Both the position numbers and the translations under genes were made by a program. Of a stretch of DNA of 64,000 nucleotides, positions 1 to 8,685 are shown piece after piece; position 1 is the first letter of the stretch; each line of letters opens with the position of its first letter. The DNA is from an uncultured Bacteroidales bacterium (lineage in GTDB: Bacteria > Bacteroidota > Bacteroidia > Bacteroidales > P3), in NCBI GenBank assembly GCA_900319865.1, contig ONQD01000003.1:62001-126000 (forward strand), written 5' to 3'. A model generated the notes under the pieces. The model had not been told where the DNA came from and searched no databases. It worked only from the letters and a program-made list of their open reading frames with translations.

Positions 1-410
1 GAATGGCCATCAACGTCACCGCCGTCAAGACCATTGCCGACAATCCAGTGATTGGTTACGGAGTGGGCGACTACGACACAGTGTTCTCAAAGCGCTTGGG
101 CACCGAGGGATACCCAAGCCTGGAGGAGCAACAGCTTAATGCTCACAACCAATACACCGAGACGGCCCTTGCCATCGGAATCATTGGACTGGCGGCGATG
201 CTGTGGTGGCTTGTGATGCCGCTATGTTTGGCTTGGCGGCGCAAGAAAGGATTCTGGCCGGTCTTGGTGCTGACATTCATCGTCATGTTCTGCTTCTTAT
301 TCGAGTCGATGCTGGAACGCCAAATGGGCATGCAGTTTGTTTCGCTGCTATATGCCTTGATGGTCTTGATAATGGTGGTGGACCAAGTTGAGCCATACAC
401 CGAACACTAA
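1..410 (+). CDS. O-antigen ligase/polymerase family protein, C-terminal part (partial)
   Basis: The frame is open from the window edge, so only the last ~136 residues are visible. The segment IADNPVIGYGVGDYD followed by a polar loop with HNQYTETALAIGIIGL is the pattern of the large periplasmic loop and following helix of the Wzy_C (O-antigen ligase / polymerase) family. Two to three hydrophobic helices follow and the protein ends in a short polar tail. Proteins of this family sit in the inner membrane and join or polymerise undecaprenyl-linked glycans. It is followed 29 bases later by a Wzx flippase on the same strand. Ligase and polymerase cannot be told apart from this fragment; another Wzy-like protein lies at 8686-9858. 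Confidence 0.8.
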   Translation, partial: MAINVTAVKTIADNPVIGYGVGDYDTVFSKRLGTEGYPSLEEQQLNAHNQYTETALAIGIIGLAAMLWWLVMPLCLAWRRKKGFWPVLVLTFIVMFCFLFESMLERQMGMQFVSLLYALMVLIMVVDQVEPYTEH

Positions 411-439
411 CCAGTTGAAACGAAATACTGAACACCGCC

Positions 440-1897
440 ATGTCATTACGCAGTCAATCGGTAACCGGAGTAAAATGGAACGCAGTGGGGACACTTACCA
501 CAACGGCGTTGCAGATGCTCAAGCTGTTTATCTTGGCGCGCATACTCACAAAACAAGACTTTGGTCTGCTGGCCATAGCCACCATGTTTCTCGGCTTCAC
601 TGAGATATTTGCCAATATGGGCCTCGCCACAGGCATTATCCACAAGCAAGACATCACCCGCGACCAATACTCGTCGGTCTTTTGGCTAAACCTGATGCTC
701 AGTGTGGCTCTGTGGCTGCTGCTCTGTGCCTTTACGCCACTGATAGCAAATTACTACCATCACCCCGCCCTGAGACAACTTATCCCGTTGCTGTCATTCA
801 CACTTGTGATAGACTCCTTTGGCAAAATGTTCTACACACTGAAGACCAAAGAGCTGGACTTTAAATTCATCTCCATAGTGCAGATTGTAGGTGTCACCCT
901 TGGGGTGGTGCTGACGGTGGTGCTGGCCTTGCACGGCTTTGGGGTTTTCAGCCTTGCATGGGGTGCATTGCTCCAGGCATTCATCACCCAGAGCGTCTAT
1001 GCCGTGTCGGGACTCAAGGCCTATCGCATCAGGCTGCATTTCCGACTGAGCGAAATACGCGAGTTGGTATCAATAGGACTTTATCAGCTTGGAATGCAGG
1101 TGATTGATTATGCAGCCAATAAACTTGATATCTTCCTCATAGGGCGTTTCTTCAGTGCCGAGGTGCTGGGTGTGTACAACTTAGCCAAAGAGTTGCTGTA
1201 CAAGGCAGTGCAGCTCATCAACCCCATAGTAACCAATGTTGCGGCCCCGACATTTGCTCGATTCCAAGACGATATGCCAAAGATGCGTCGTTCCTATGCC
1301 GAGGTGCTGCATCTGCTCTCGTTCATCAACTTCCCGATATTCATGGCTTTCTTCCTCTTTGCAGAACCGCTCACTGTGCTGCTCTACGGAAGCGGCATGG
1401 TGGAGATGGTGTGGTTTGTGAGAGTGCTCTCGGTGTGGGGTATGTTACAATCGATAGGTAACCCGGCGGGAATACTCATGGTGTCGCTGGGTCGCACCGA
1501 CCTGGGCTTCAGGTGGACGCTGGTACGCATCGTGTTTGTGTTGGCAGGCACACTGGTGGCCAGCCGGATAAGCATACAGGCTATGACATGGACACAGGTA
1601 CTGCTGGCCTTCATCTTCCTCTTTGCCTACTGGCGCATGATGGTGTATAAATGTATACAAATGCCGCTGAAGAGCTATCTTGGCGCGGTTTCATGGCCGC
1701 TGCTGGGCATTGTTGTGGCAGCACTACCAGCATTGCCGTTGTTGCTTTTCGCTGCAGGGCAGGAGGAGCCGTTGCGCACCATTATGCTGTATGTCGACAT
1801 GGCTGTTTTCGGCCTCGCCTACCTGGCCTTCTACTGGTTCACACGGCGCGATATACTGCTGCAGTTGCCCATTTTTAGAACAAGAAAAGACACATGA
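440..1897 (+). CDS. Wzx-type polysaccharide flippase (MOP superfamily)
   Basis: A 485-residue integral membrane protein with about 12-14 predicted helices. The N-terminus (SVTGVKWNAVGTLTTTALQ) and the stretch ILARILTKQDFGLLAIATM are typical of the WzxC/PST branch of the MOP exporter superfamily, which flips undecaprenyl-diphosphate-linked oligosaccharides across the inner membrane. Length matches the family. The stop overlaps the start of the next gene by four bases (ATGA), so translation of flippase and glycosyltransferase is probably coupled. The exact glycan cannot be read from the protein. Confidence 0.9.
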   Translation: MSLRSQSVTGVKWNAVGTLTTTALQMLKLFILARILTKQDFGLLAIATMFLGFTEIFANMGLATGIIHKQDITRDQYSSVFWLNLMLSVALWLLLCAFTPLIANYYHHPALRQLIPLLSFTLVIDSFGKMFYTLKTKELDFKFISIVQIVGVTLGVVLTVVLALHGFGVFSLAWGALLQAFITQSVYAVSGLKAYRIRLHFRLSEIRELVSIGLYQLGMQVIDYAANKLDIFLIGRFFSAEVLGVYNLAKELLYKAVQLINPIVTNVAAPTFARFQDDMPKMRRSYAEVLHLLSFINFPIFMAFFLFAEPLTVLLYGSGMVEMVWFVRVLSVWGMLQSIGNPAGILMVSLGRTDLGFRWTLVRIVFVLAGTLVASRISIQAMTWTQVLLAFIFLFAYWRMMVYKCIQMPLKSYLGAVSWPLLGIVVAALPALPLLLFAAGQEEPLRTIMLYVDMAVFGLAYLAFYWFTRRDILLQLPIFRTRKDT

Positions 1898-2982
1898 GAC
1901 TGATATTCCATATTCCGCTGAAAATAGACCGCAACGACCCGTCGGCCAGCCAGATACGTCCACAGAAGCTAATGATGGCTTTTGCCGAACTTGGCTGGGA
2001 GATGGACGTGGTGGAGGGCAGCGGACGTGACCGCAAACACCAAATAGCCAAGATAAAAAGAAAGATACGGCAGGGGGTACAATACGATTTCGTATACAGC
2101 GAATCGTCAACCATGCCCACACTGCTCACCGAGCCACATCATCTGCCTTTATACCCTTGTCTGGATTTCGGGTTTCTGGCCTTCTGCAAGCGATACGGCA
2201 TTCCCGTAGGGCTGTTCTACCGCGATATCCACTGGCAGTATGCCAATAAGGGAGAGGGATTCAAGCAAAGGGTGGCGCGATATTTCTATTTCTATGACCT
2301 GTGGCAATACGGACGGTTGCTGGATGTCTTGTTTCTGCCCACGATGCCAATGCTTGAGCATGTGCCCCACAAGTTCAGCTGCAGAGTGGTGGAGCTGCCG
2401 TCGGGATTGAACCCGTCAGGCAAACGAGTTGCCGAAAACAGCGGTAATAAAGAGATGGAATTGCTATATGTGGGTGGCGTTGGTGGAAATTACAACCTGA
2501 AACCATTGATGAATGCAGTGTCGATGATAGAGGGTGTAAAACTGACTTTCTGCTGCCGCACATACGACTGGGAGACTGTAAAAGAAGACTATGCACCATA
2601 TCTTGGCTCCAATGTGTCGGTGGTACACCTTGATGGGGACGAGCTTGATGCAGCATACAGCAAAGCTGACCTGTTTGTGATGCCTATGAGCACGGAATAT
2701 GTGCGCTTTGCTGCACCATACAAGTTGTTTGAGGCCATCGGTCACGGGTTGCCAATAGTGGCCGCCAAGGACACATGGAGTGGCGATTTTGTGGAGCGGA
2801 ACGGCATTGGCTGTGCCTGCATGAACGATGCTGAATCGCTCAAGCAGACGATAGAATCGCTACGCGACAACCCACAGAGGCTATCACAGATGCGTGAGAC
2901 TCTGCCCGCTGTGGCGGAACAGAATACATGGACAGCACGCTGCCAGCAGATTGCAGCCGCCCTGTTGAAGAAAAAGAATTAG
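1894..2982 (+). CDS. GT-B fold glycosyltransferase
   Basis: A 362-residue cytoplasmic protein with no signal peptide. The C-terminal half carries the GT-B nucleotide-sugar binding pattern: LLYVGGVGGNYNLKPLMNA opens the second Rossmann domain, and KADLFVMPMSTEYVRFAAPYKLFEAIGHGLPIV resembles the donor-binding region of GT4-like enzymes, split here by its acidic/EAxG part (KLFEAIGHGLP). The N-terminal half (FYRDIHWQYANK) resembles GumK-like glucuronosyltransferases, which is a family hint and not proof of substrate. Start overlaps the wzx stop. Six bases separate it from the next gene, so the three plus-strand genes look like one operon. Confidence 0.82.
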   Translation: MRLIFHIPLKIDRNDPSASQIRPQKLMMAFAELGWEMDVVEGSGRDRKHQIAKIKRKIRQGVQYDFVYSESSTMPTLLTEPHHLPLYPCLDFGFLAFCKRYGIPVGLFYRDIHWQYANKGEGFKQRVARYFYFYDLWQYGRLLDVLFLPTMPMLEHVPHKFSCRVVELPSGLNPSGKRVAENSGNKEMELLYVGGVGGNYNLKPLMNAVSMIEGVKLTFCCRTYDWETVKEDYAPYLGSNVSVVHLDGDELDAAYSKADLFVMPMSTEYVRFAAPYKLFEAIGHGLPIVAAKDTWSGDFVERNGIGCACMNDAESLKQTIESLRDNPQRLSQMRETLPAVAEQNTWTARCQQIAAALLKKKN

Positions 2983-2988
2983 GCAAAA

Positions 2989-3771
2989 ATGGCATTCACA
3001 CTATATAAACATGCGTGGCTATGGATAGGCCCTGAGTATGAGGAACCGCAGTTGAGTCGAGCCGACAGCAAAGCACTGCTTCGCAAAGGAGGCTGGCTGG
3101 TGCGCAACACCTATGACTTCGACTGTGGCGAGGAGACTGGCTTCTGGAATGTGGTGAAAGACTCGTTCGGGGGCATGGAGGAACTTAGCAGCAAGATGCG
3201 CAACCAGCTAAGGCGCAGCATGGCCAACTATGAGTTTCGGCTTATGACGCGCGACGAGCTGCTGGCTATGGGCTATGAAGTGCACCGAGCTGCCGCCGAG
3301 GGCTATAAGGTGAAGGCCAATATACCCACAGAAGAGGATTTCCGCGACGAAATAATAAATGGACCCGAGAATGAATACTGGGGCTCATTTGACAAAGGCG
3401 ACGGGCATCTGGCTGCTTTCGCCAAGAATATCGTGTATGAACAGATGTGCGATTACTCTGTGATGAAAGCCCGACCCGACGAATTACCGCGCTACCCGTA
3501 TTACGGACTGATTTATTCTATGAATGAATACTATTTGAAGGAGTGTGGGCTGAAGTATGTCAACGATGGAGGGCGAAGCATCACCGAACATTCAAACATA
3601 CAACCCTTTCTCATGCAGAAGTTCAATTTCCGCAAAGCCTATTGCAGGATAAACATAGTGTATAAACCCTGGCTGGCAGTGATGGTGAAAGCGTTGTTCC
3701 CATTCAGAAAGTGGATTCCTGTAGCATCGGTGCGCAGTTTGCTCAATCAGGAAGAGATGACGCGCTTGTAG
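2989..3771 (+). CDS. GNAT/FemAB-like acyltransferase family protein
   Basis: A 260-residue soluble protein. The central region (SSKMRNQLRRSMANYEFRL, then MGYEVHRAAAEGYK and later YYGLIYSMNEYYLKECGLKYVNDGG) has the look of the duplicated GNAT fold found in FemAB/BioF2-like acyltransferases placed in glycan loci. I see no clear acetyl-CoA P-loop, so the donor is unknown. It may modify an amino sugar of the glycan. It follows the glycosyltransferase by six bases. Its last 25 bases overlap the tail of the convergent glycosyltransferase gene at 3747-4853. Function is inferred from family resemblance and location only. Confidence 0.6.
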   Translation: MAFTLYKHAWLWIGPEYEEPQLSRADSKALLRKGGWLVRNTYDFDCGEETGFWNVVKDSFGGMEELSSKMRNQLRRSMANYEFRLMTRDELLAMGYEVHRAAAEGYKVKANIPTEEDFRDEIINGPENEYWGSFDKGDGHLAAFAKNIVYEQMCDYSVMKARPDELPRYPYYGLIYSMNEYYLKECGLKYVNDGGRSITEHSNIQPFLMQKFNFRKAYCRINIVYKPWLAVMVKALFPFRKWIPVASVRSLLNQEEMTRL

Positions 3772-4853
3772 ATTTCCATCATGGTACCCACGTTGCGCTC
3801 CCAATCGTAGAGATCGGACACACGCTGGCGTGCAGCTACACCCATTTGGGCACGTAGCTGCGGATTGTCTATGAAGCGTTCTATGGCTTCGGCAGCAGCC
3901 TCGGGGTTGTCTTTGGGCACAATGAAGCCTGTGACATTGTTATCTACCACTTCACAGAAACCTTCGGCATCAGAGGTAACCACAGGACAAGCACAGGACA
4001 TTGCCTCGACGGCAACAACACCGAAGCTTTCCTCACGGCTCAGTGACACAGACACGTCGAACTTGGCATAGAGTTCTGGAAGCTCTTGGTTAGGAATGTA
4101 GCCAAGGAAGTCGACAAGTTGGCTAATGCCGAGTTCATCACATAAGTTTATGAGTTGGTCACGGTCAGGGCCGGTACCTGCGATAAGCAGGCGCATATCG
4201 GTCTGCGGATGATGCTGATGGACGAGGGCAAAGGCGCGGATGAGGGTATCGATGCCATAGCAGTATTTAAGGGTTTTGACGTTGCCGACAACAAAAGAGG
4301 CTGGTTTATCGATAGCGGGAACGGGGCAGAACCGCTGCATGTCGACACCGAAGGGAGTAACAGAAATAGGTTTGGGAGTGTATAGATTGGTCTCGCGAGC
4401 CATACAATGGCTGGTAGAAAGGATGTAGTCGGCCTTCTTGAGTGTGAAAGTGAGCAGGTGGCGGTAGAGGCTGCCTTGACGCGGATAGTTATAGACATCG
4501 CTGCCCCATACCGACAACACATAGGGGTGGAATCCGGAGAGGGCACCAATGAGGCCGAAACTGCAAGCATAGTGTGCATGCAGGAAGTCGGGGCGGAAAG
4601 CTTTTATTTGTTTGCGAAGCAGGCGGACTGCCTTGAGATATACTATCTTGTCGAGTATACGTTGGGAAATGGCGGCACTATCGCGCAACACGAAATCACA
4701 ACTATATACCTTCACATTAGGCATACCGTCGTAGGGCGACAAGTCGCAGCGAAGCAAATTGAAAAGCAATATCTCGCATCCCCGCTGGCTGAGGGAGCGT
4801 ACCCATCGAAGGGTGTGGATGCTGTCGGCGTCGGATAAGAGTAGTACTTTCAT
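3747..4853 (-). CDS. glycosyltransferase family 4
   Basis: A 368-residue GT4 enzyme. The N-terminal acceptor domain begins MKVLLLSDADSIHTLRWV, and HAHYACSFGLIGALSGFHP with VLSVWGSDVYNYP is a classic GT4 first-domain pattern. The second domain carries LLIAGTGPDRDQLINL, VDFLGYIPNQELPELYAKFDV and SREESFGVVAVEAMSCACPV, the E-x7-E nucleotide-sugar motif. It acts at the cytoplasmic face of the membrane, transferring a sugar to a lipid-linked intermediate. It is the last gene of the minus-strand glycan operon. Donor and linkage are not deducible. Confidence 0.9.
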   Translation of the reverse strand: MKVLLLSDADSIHTLRWVRSLSQRGCEILLFNLLRCDLSPYDGMPNVKVYSCDFVLRDSAAISQRILDKIVYLKAVRLLRKQIKAFRPDFLHAHYACSFGLIGALSGFHPYVLSVWGSDVYNYPRQGSLYRHLLTFTLKKADYILSTSHCMARETNLYTPKPISVTPFGVDMQRFCPVPAIDKPASFVVGNVKTLKYCYGIDTLIRAFALVHQHHPQTDMRLLIAGTGPDRDQLINLCDELGISQLVDFLGYIPNQELPELYAKFDVSVSLSREESFGVVAVEAMSCACPVVTSDAEGFCEVVDNNVTGFIVPKDNPEAAAEAIERFIDNPQLRAQMGVAARQRVSDLYDWERNVGTMMEIYKRVISS

Positions 4854-4913
4854 ATAACTATAAGCATGTGGTTCATAATAAATAATGGATGCAGAGAGCG
4901 ATGGACGATACCA

Positions 4914-6146
4914 CTACGGATGTGAGGATTTGAATACGTAATCAATGAATTTTTGTGAAAGCGTGTGGTATTCGAGGTTTTCGAGGGCATATTTTCGACC
5001 TTTGGCACCCATGACGGCACGTTCATCTGGGGACATGTTGGCTATCGTTTGTATGGCATCGCGCACCTGATCAACATTCTCGGCCTCCACCTGTATGCCA
5101 CAGCCGACACGCTCGGTCTCACTGCCTGGCTCATCAACAGACTTGACAATGGGTTTTCCTGCCAGCATATAATCAATCATCTTATTGGCGGAAGTACCGT
5201 ATTTATGAAGGAAACTGTGTACACCGCCTTCATAGCAGATATCAAACTGCTGTACCACTTTGGGTATGCAGGTCTTCTCCACCGGTGGAAGAAAATAGAA
5301 GTTCTTGAGGCCATAACTTTCCGCCAATTGTATCAGCTCATCTTTCTGTGGGCCACTGCCGACCATAACATAAGCCAAATCATTGCGCTCTTTGAGTGCA
5401 TTGGCCGCCTTTATGAGAACGTCCATAGCTGTAGACTGGGTATGTCCTCCAGCAAATCCGATAATGGTTTTACCTTCCTCATGAAGCTTGGTAAAAAGGG
5501 TTGCATGCTCCTGTGGCAAAGAGATATTCTCTGCATTAGCCCATTCCTCTTTCAGATATCCATTGGGCACACAGCAAAAACGGTCTTCCGTGAGTCCATG
5601 TCGCTTCATGTGAGGAAAGGCCTTGTCGAGCATCGAGACAACCATGTCGCAATATTTGTAAGCATGGTTCTCGCAGTGCTGAAGCATGACAATGAATGGG
5701 TGCCATTTTTTGTATCCACCAATAACCATTACCGACAGAGGCCACAAGTCGTGCACTTCGTAGACCAACTTGGCATGGGTGCGGCGGGCGATATAATGAC
5801 ATGGGTATATGTCAAATGTATATACGGACGATGCGATGACCATGTCTGGTTTGAAAGCTATCAGCTCTTTGCTATGTTTGTAGACCTGACGGCAGAACTG
5901 GAACATGGAGAGCACCCGTTTCATGCCGTTGCCCTCATATTCGACGGTAGGCAGCCACAGATAATTGATGCCCTCAAGGGTTTCTCGTCCAACCGACGGC
6001 TGTACCTTACGGAGGTGCGAAAAGGAGGCGCCCACTACCGTTACCTGATGGCCCATGCGCACCCACTCGCGGGCCATATAATAGGAGCGAAACTCCATGC
6101 CATATTGAGGTGCTCCGGCGTAGTGGCTTATCATCAAGATATTCAT
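4914..6146 (-). CDS. glycosyltransferase family 4, WbuB-like
   Basis: A 410-residue GT4 enzyme resembling WbuB/WcaI-type proteins that add amino sugars such as L-FucNAc to lipid-linked intermediates. The N-terminus MNILMISHYAGAPQYGMEFR with HDLWPLSVMVIGGYKKWHP in the first domain is characteristic. In the second domain VMVGSGPQKDELIQLAESYG and YGTSANKMIDYMLAGKPIV (the E is replaced by D in the second motif) bind the nucleotide sugar. The start overlaps the stop of the PIG-L gene by four bases (6143-6146), suggesting coupled synthesis. Confidence 0.88.
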   Translation of the reverse strand: MNILMISHYAGAPQYGMEFRSYYMAREWVRMGHQVTVVGASFSHLRKVQPSVGRETLEGINYLWLPTVEYEGNGMKRVLSMFQFCRQVYKHSKELIAFKPDMVIASSVYTFDIYPCHYIARRTHAKLVYEVHDLWPLSVMVIGGYKKWHPFIVMLQHCENHAYKYCDMVVSMLDKAFPHMKRHGLTEDRFCCVPNGYLKEEWANAENISLPQEHATLFTKLHEEGKTIIGFAGGHTQSTAMDVLIKAANALKERNDLAYVMVGSGPQKDELIQLAESYGLKNFYFLPPVEKTCIPKVVQQFDICYEGGVHSFLHKYGTSANKMIDYMLAGKPIVKSVDEPGSETERVGCGIQVEAENVDQVRDAIQTIANMSPDERAVMGAKGRKYALENLEYHTLSQKFIDYVFKSSHP

Positions 6147-6772
6147 AGGAAAAGTCTTATTACTTCAAATGACTCGGCATACTGGCAGCCCACCTGCACT
6201 CCGCGGGTACGGGCCAGTGAGCGTACAAACTCGGGTGATGTATAGTCACGGAACTCCTGGCTTTTGTATTCCCTTAGAGCCTGGCATTTTGCTTCTATAT
6301 GGCGTTCCTCCAGCTGAACAAAACAGTCAGTGTCGAATGTCAGATTGTTCCATATAAGCTCATATCCAAGCAAAGTGGTCTTCTTAAATGCACGTATCGC
6401 CTCTTGGGCCACGGTGGTATGATCTTGGTGTATGTCGTGGGAAGAGGGCATGAATACCAGGTCATAGTGCCGTTCGTTGCGCAACTTTACCATGTCCTCC
6501 AAAAGCTCCTGCCGCACATAGTTCAGTTTGCGCACCTCATAATGGTAGATGCGCAGGTTCTCGGGGGGTATGCCCAACTTGAGGGTAGCATTACGAACCT
6601 CAGTGGCAAGGATATCCTTGGGAAATCCTTCGGGAACCGACTGGTCGGCAGTGGAAAAGGCTGCGTAGAAAACATTTTTCCCTTCCTCAATAAACTTACT
6701 GATAGTTCCACCTAGGCCCAATTCACCGTCGTCGGTATGCGGTGCCAATACGAGTATGTTCTCTATATTCAT
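6143..6772 (-). CDS. PIG-L family N-deacetylase
   Basis: About 209 residues from the ATG at 6772; an upstream in-frame start is possible but that extension would overlap the preceding gene. The zinc-site motif near the N-terminus reads VLAPHTDDGELGLGG, a variant of the usual PHPDDE, and the second motif SSHDIHQDHTTVAQEA supplies the family's H-x-D-H pair. PIG-L enzymes remove acetyl groups from GlcNAc-type sugars on lipid, nucleotide or thiol carriers. Seven bases separate it from an LpxD-like N-acyltransferase gene just upstream, which suggests that an N-acetyl group is removed and replaced by another acyl group; that is inference. Confidence 0.88.
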   Translation of the reverse strand: MNIENILVLAPHTDDGELGLGGTISKFIEEGKNVFYAAFSTADQSVPEGFPKDILATEVRNATLKLGIPPENLRIYHYEVRKLNYVRQELLEDMVKLRNERHYDLVFMPSSHDIHQDHTTVAQEAIRAFKKTTLLGYELIWNNLTFDTDCFVQLEERHIEAKCQALREYKSQEFRDYTSPEFVRSLARTRGVQVGCQYAESFEVIRLFL

Positions 6773-6779
6773 GATTTTG

Positions 6780-7670
6780 TTATTTGTTTCTATTAATCTC
6801 TTTGGCTGGCACACCGGCCACAATGGTGTTGTCTGCCACATCTCTCAGCACCACAGCCCCAATGCCTGCAAATCCCCTATAGCCTATAGTTGCCTTTTCT
6901 TTTACAGTCACGTTGGGGGCCAGATAGCTCTGAGGTTTCAATACAGCCCCGCCGCAAACGATGGCACCAACAGTAATCATACTTCCTTCTCCAATATGGC
7001 TGTTGTGGCCTATCTGCACCAGGTCGTCAATTTTCACATTGTCCTCGATAACAGTACTGCCAAGGGTAGCGCGCTCTACCGTGGTGTTACTACCAATAAA
7101 AACATTATTGCCCACAACAACATCGCCGAAATGCGGAAAATGCACAGGCTCTCCCTGTTCGTTACGCTCGAATCCGAATCCCTCCTGCCCTAACACGGCA
7201 CCTGACTTTATCTCACAGTTGTGTCCAAGCACCACGCGGTTGTCTAGTACCACATTTGGATGAAGCACACAGCCATCGCCCACAACGCATTGTGCAGACA
7301 AATAACATCCGGCACCTATAAAGACATCATTCCCGATTGTGGCCCCGGACTCGATATTTGCTGTAGGGTGAATGAACCCTTTGGGGTTCTCCTGTACAAA
7401 GAAATTGGACAATACCCTGATATAATCCAAGCGCGGATTGTCGGAAACGATATGGCTACAAGTGAGTTTGCCTATGTAGTCGCGTGTGACTATGGCCAAA
7501 ATATTATTGCATTTGTTCAGTACATGAACCGTCTCATCACTGTATTTCTTTGCGAAAACAATACTGTGAGGCATGGGTACGGTCAACTGGGCATATCGCT
7601 CTATGGTTGTGTCTTCTCCATTTAATGTTGACCCCAGATGCTTGGCTATATCATTTGCTGTAATCTTCAT
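6780..7670 (-). CDS. LpxD-like sugar N-acyltransferase (left-handed beta-helix)
   Basis: A 296-residue protein with an N-terminal LpxD-type domain (MKITANDIAKHLGSTLNGE, ~1-100) and a long hexapeptide-repeat beta-helix (from HPTANIESGATIGNDVFIGAG to the C-terminus VVAGVPAKEINRN, split). VQIGHNSHIGEG contains the His in the place of the LpxD catalytic His. LpxD N-acylates UDP-3-O-acyl-glucosamine in lipid A synthesis, but the glycan-locus position and PIG-L partner make a surface-glycan amino sugar the more likely substrate. Acyl chain and donor (acyl-ACP or acyl-CoA) are unknown. It ends with the xGVPAK motif common in sugar O/N-acetyltransferases. Confidence 0.85.
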   Translation of the reverse strand: MKITANDIAKHLGSTLNGEDTTIERYAQLTVPMPHSIVFAKKYSDETVHVLNKCNNILAIVTRDYIGKLTCSHIVSDNPRLDYIRVLSNFFVQENPKGFIHPTANIESGATIGNDVFIGAGCYLSAQCVVGDGCVLHPNVVLDNRVVLGHNCEIKSGAVLGQEGFGFERNEQGEPVHFPHFGDVVVGNNVFIGSNTTVERATLGSTVIEDNVKIDDLVQIGHNSHIGEGSMITVGAIVCGGAVLKPQSYLAPNVTVKEKATIGYRGFAGIGAVVLRDVADNTIVAGVPAKEINRNK

Positions 7671-7702
7671 AATGCTTATAAGTTAACTACCGATTGGTGA
7701 AA

Positions 7703-8683
7703 TTAGTATCTCATATCGTCCCAGCCGAAGGGATGAGGTGCCAGTGGCATTTTTGCCAGCGGATGATAATCGCCCTTCAGTCCGATAGGCGTTGAGTGTC
7801 GTATATCGCTCACTATCTGAATACAGTTGCGTGCCTCGCTGATGCGAAAGCCACGTCCGGCCAGTATTTCCTGATAGCTTTTGGTGTGCAGTTCTGTAAA
7901 TCCTTGGCTAAACTCAAACTCGTCGCCATCAATCATTATGGTACGATAGGTCTTCTTCTCGCCTTGCACAGCGTTGGGAGGCAGGCAGTCGGCATTGATA
8001 CTGAGAAAATAGCGCACACGAGCCTTCTTCAAACGCAGGAAACCGGCCACACGGTCATGGCTCATAACATGAACAATGTTTTCTTCCACTGGCCCGAAAA
8101 TCCACTGCAACATGTCATAGAAGTGAACCCCGATGTTGGTGGCCACTCCACCGCTCTTGTGCACATCCCCTTTCCAGGACGAGTAGTACCATTTGCCACG
8201 CGAAGTGATGTAGGTTAGGTCGACATCGTACACCTTGTCCTGTGGACCTTCATCCACTTTCTTCTTCAGAGCGATTATCGAGTCATGCAGACGCAGTTGA
8301 AGAATAGTATACGCCTGATGGCCAGATTCTTTTTCCATCTCCAAGAGATTATCTATATTATACGGGTTCAGAACCAAGGGCTTCTCGCAGATAACATTAC
8401 AGCCTAGGCGTAGGCCATAACGGATGAAAGCGTCATGGGTATAGTTTGGTGTGCAGATGGCAAGCCATTGCAGCGGGTTATCGGTGCGCTGCTGCTTTGA
8501 ACAATAGCGGTCGAATTGTTCTTGCTCAGTGAAGAAAGAACAATCAGGAAACGAACTGTCTAACCGGCCCACGCTGTCAAACTTGTCGTATGCTGCCAGT
8601 AGGTTGTTGCCTGTGTCGGCGATAGCTTTCAAATGTCGCGGAGCAATATAACCAGCTGCTCCAATAAGTGCGAAATTCTGCAT
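7703..8683 (-). CDS. Gfo/Idh/MocA family oxidoreductase, WlbA/WbpB-like
   Basis: A 326-residue NAD-dependent dehydrogenase. The N-terminal Rossmann pattern FALIGAAGYIAPRHLKAI, followed by NLLAAYDKFDSVGRLDS, and CTPNYTHDAFIRYGLRLGCN with CEKPLVLNP are close to WlbA/WbpB, which oxidise C3 of UDP-GlcNAcA in the route to UDP-2,3-diacetamido sugars. GVHFYDMLQWIFG is the usual substrate-side motif. A UDP-HexNAc 6-dehydrogenase lies in the same operon and would make the UDP-uronic acid substrate; the matching aminotransferase (WbpE-type) is not in this window. Two bases separate it from the wzy-like gene. Confidence 0.87.
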   Translation of the reverse strand: MQNFALIGAAGYIAPRHLKAIADTGNNLLAAYDKFDSVGRLDSSFPDCSFFTEQEQFDRYCSKQQRTDNPLQWLAICTPNYTHDAFIRYGLRLGCNVICEKPLVLNPYNIDNLLEMEKESGHQAYTILQLRLHDSIIALKKKVDEGPQDKVYDVDLTYITSRGKWYYSSWKGDVHKSGGVATNIGVHFYDMLQWIFGPVEENIVHVMSHDRVAGFLRLKKARVRYFLSINADCLPPNAVQGEKKTYRTIMIDGDEFEFSQGFTELHTKSYQEILAGRGFRISEARNCIQIVSDIRHSTPIGLKGDYHPLAKMPLAPHPFGWDDMRY

Positions 8684-8685
8684 TT

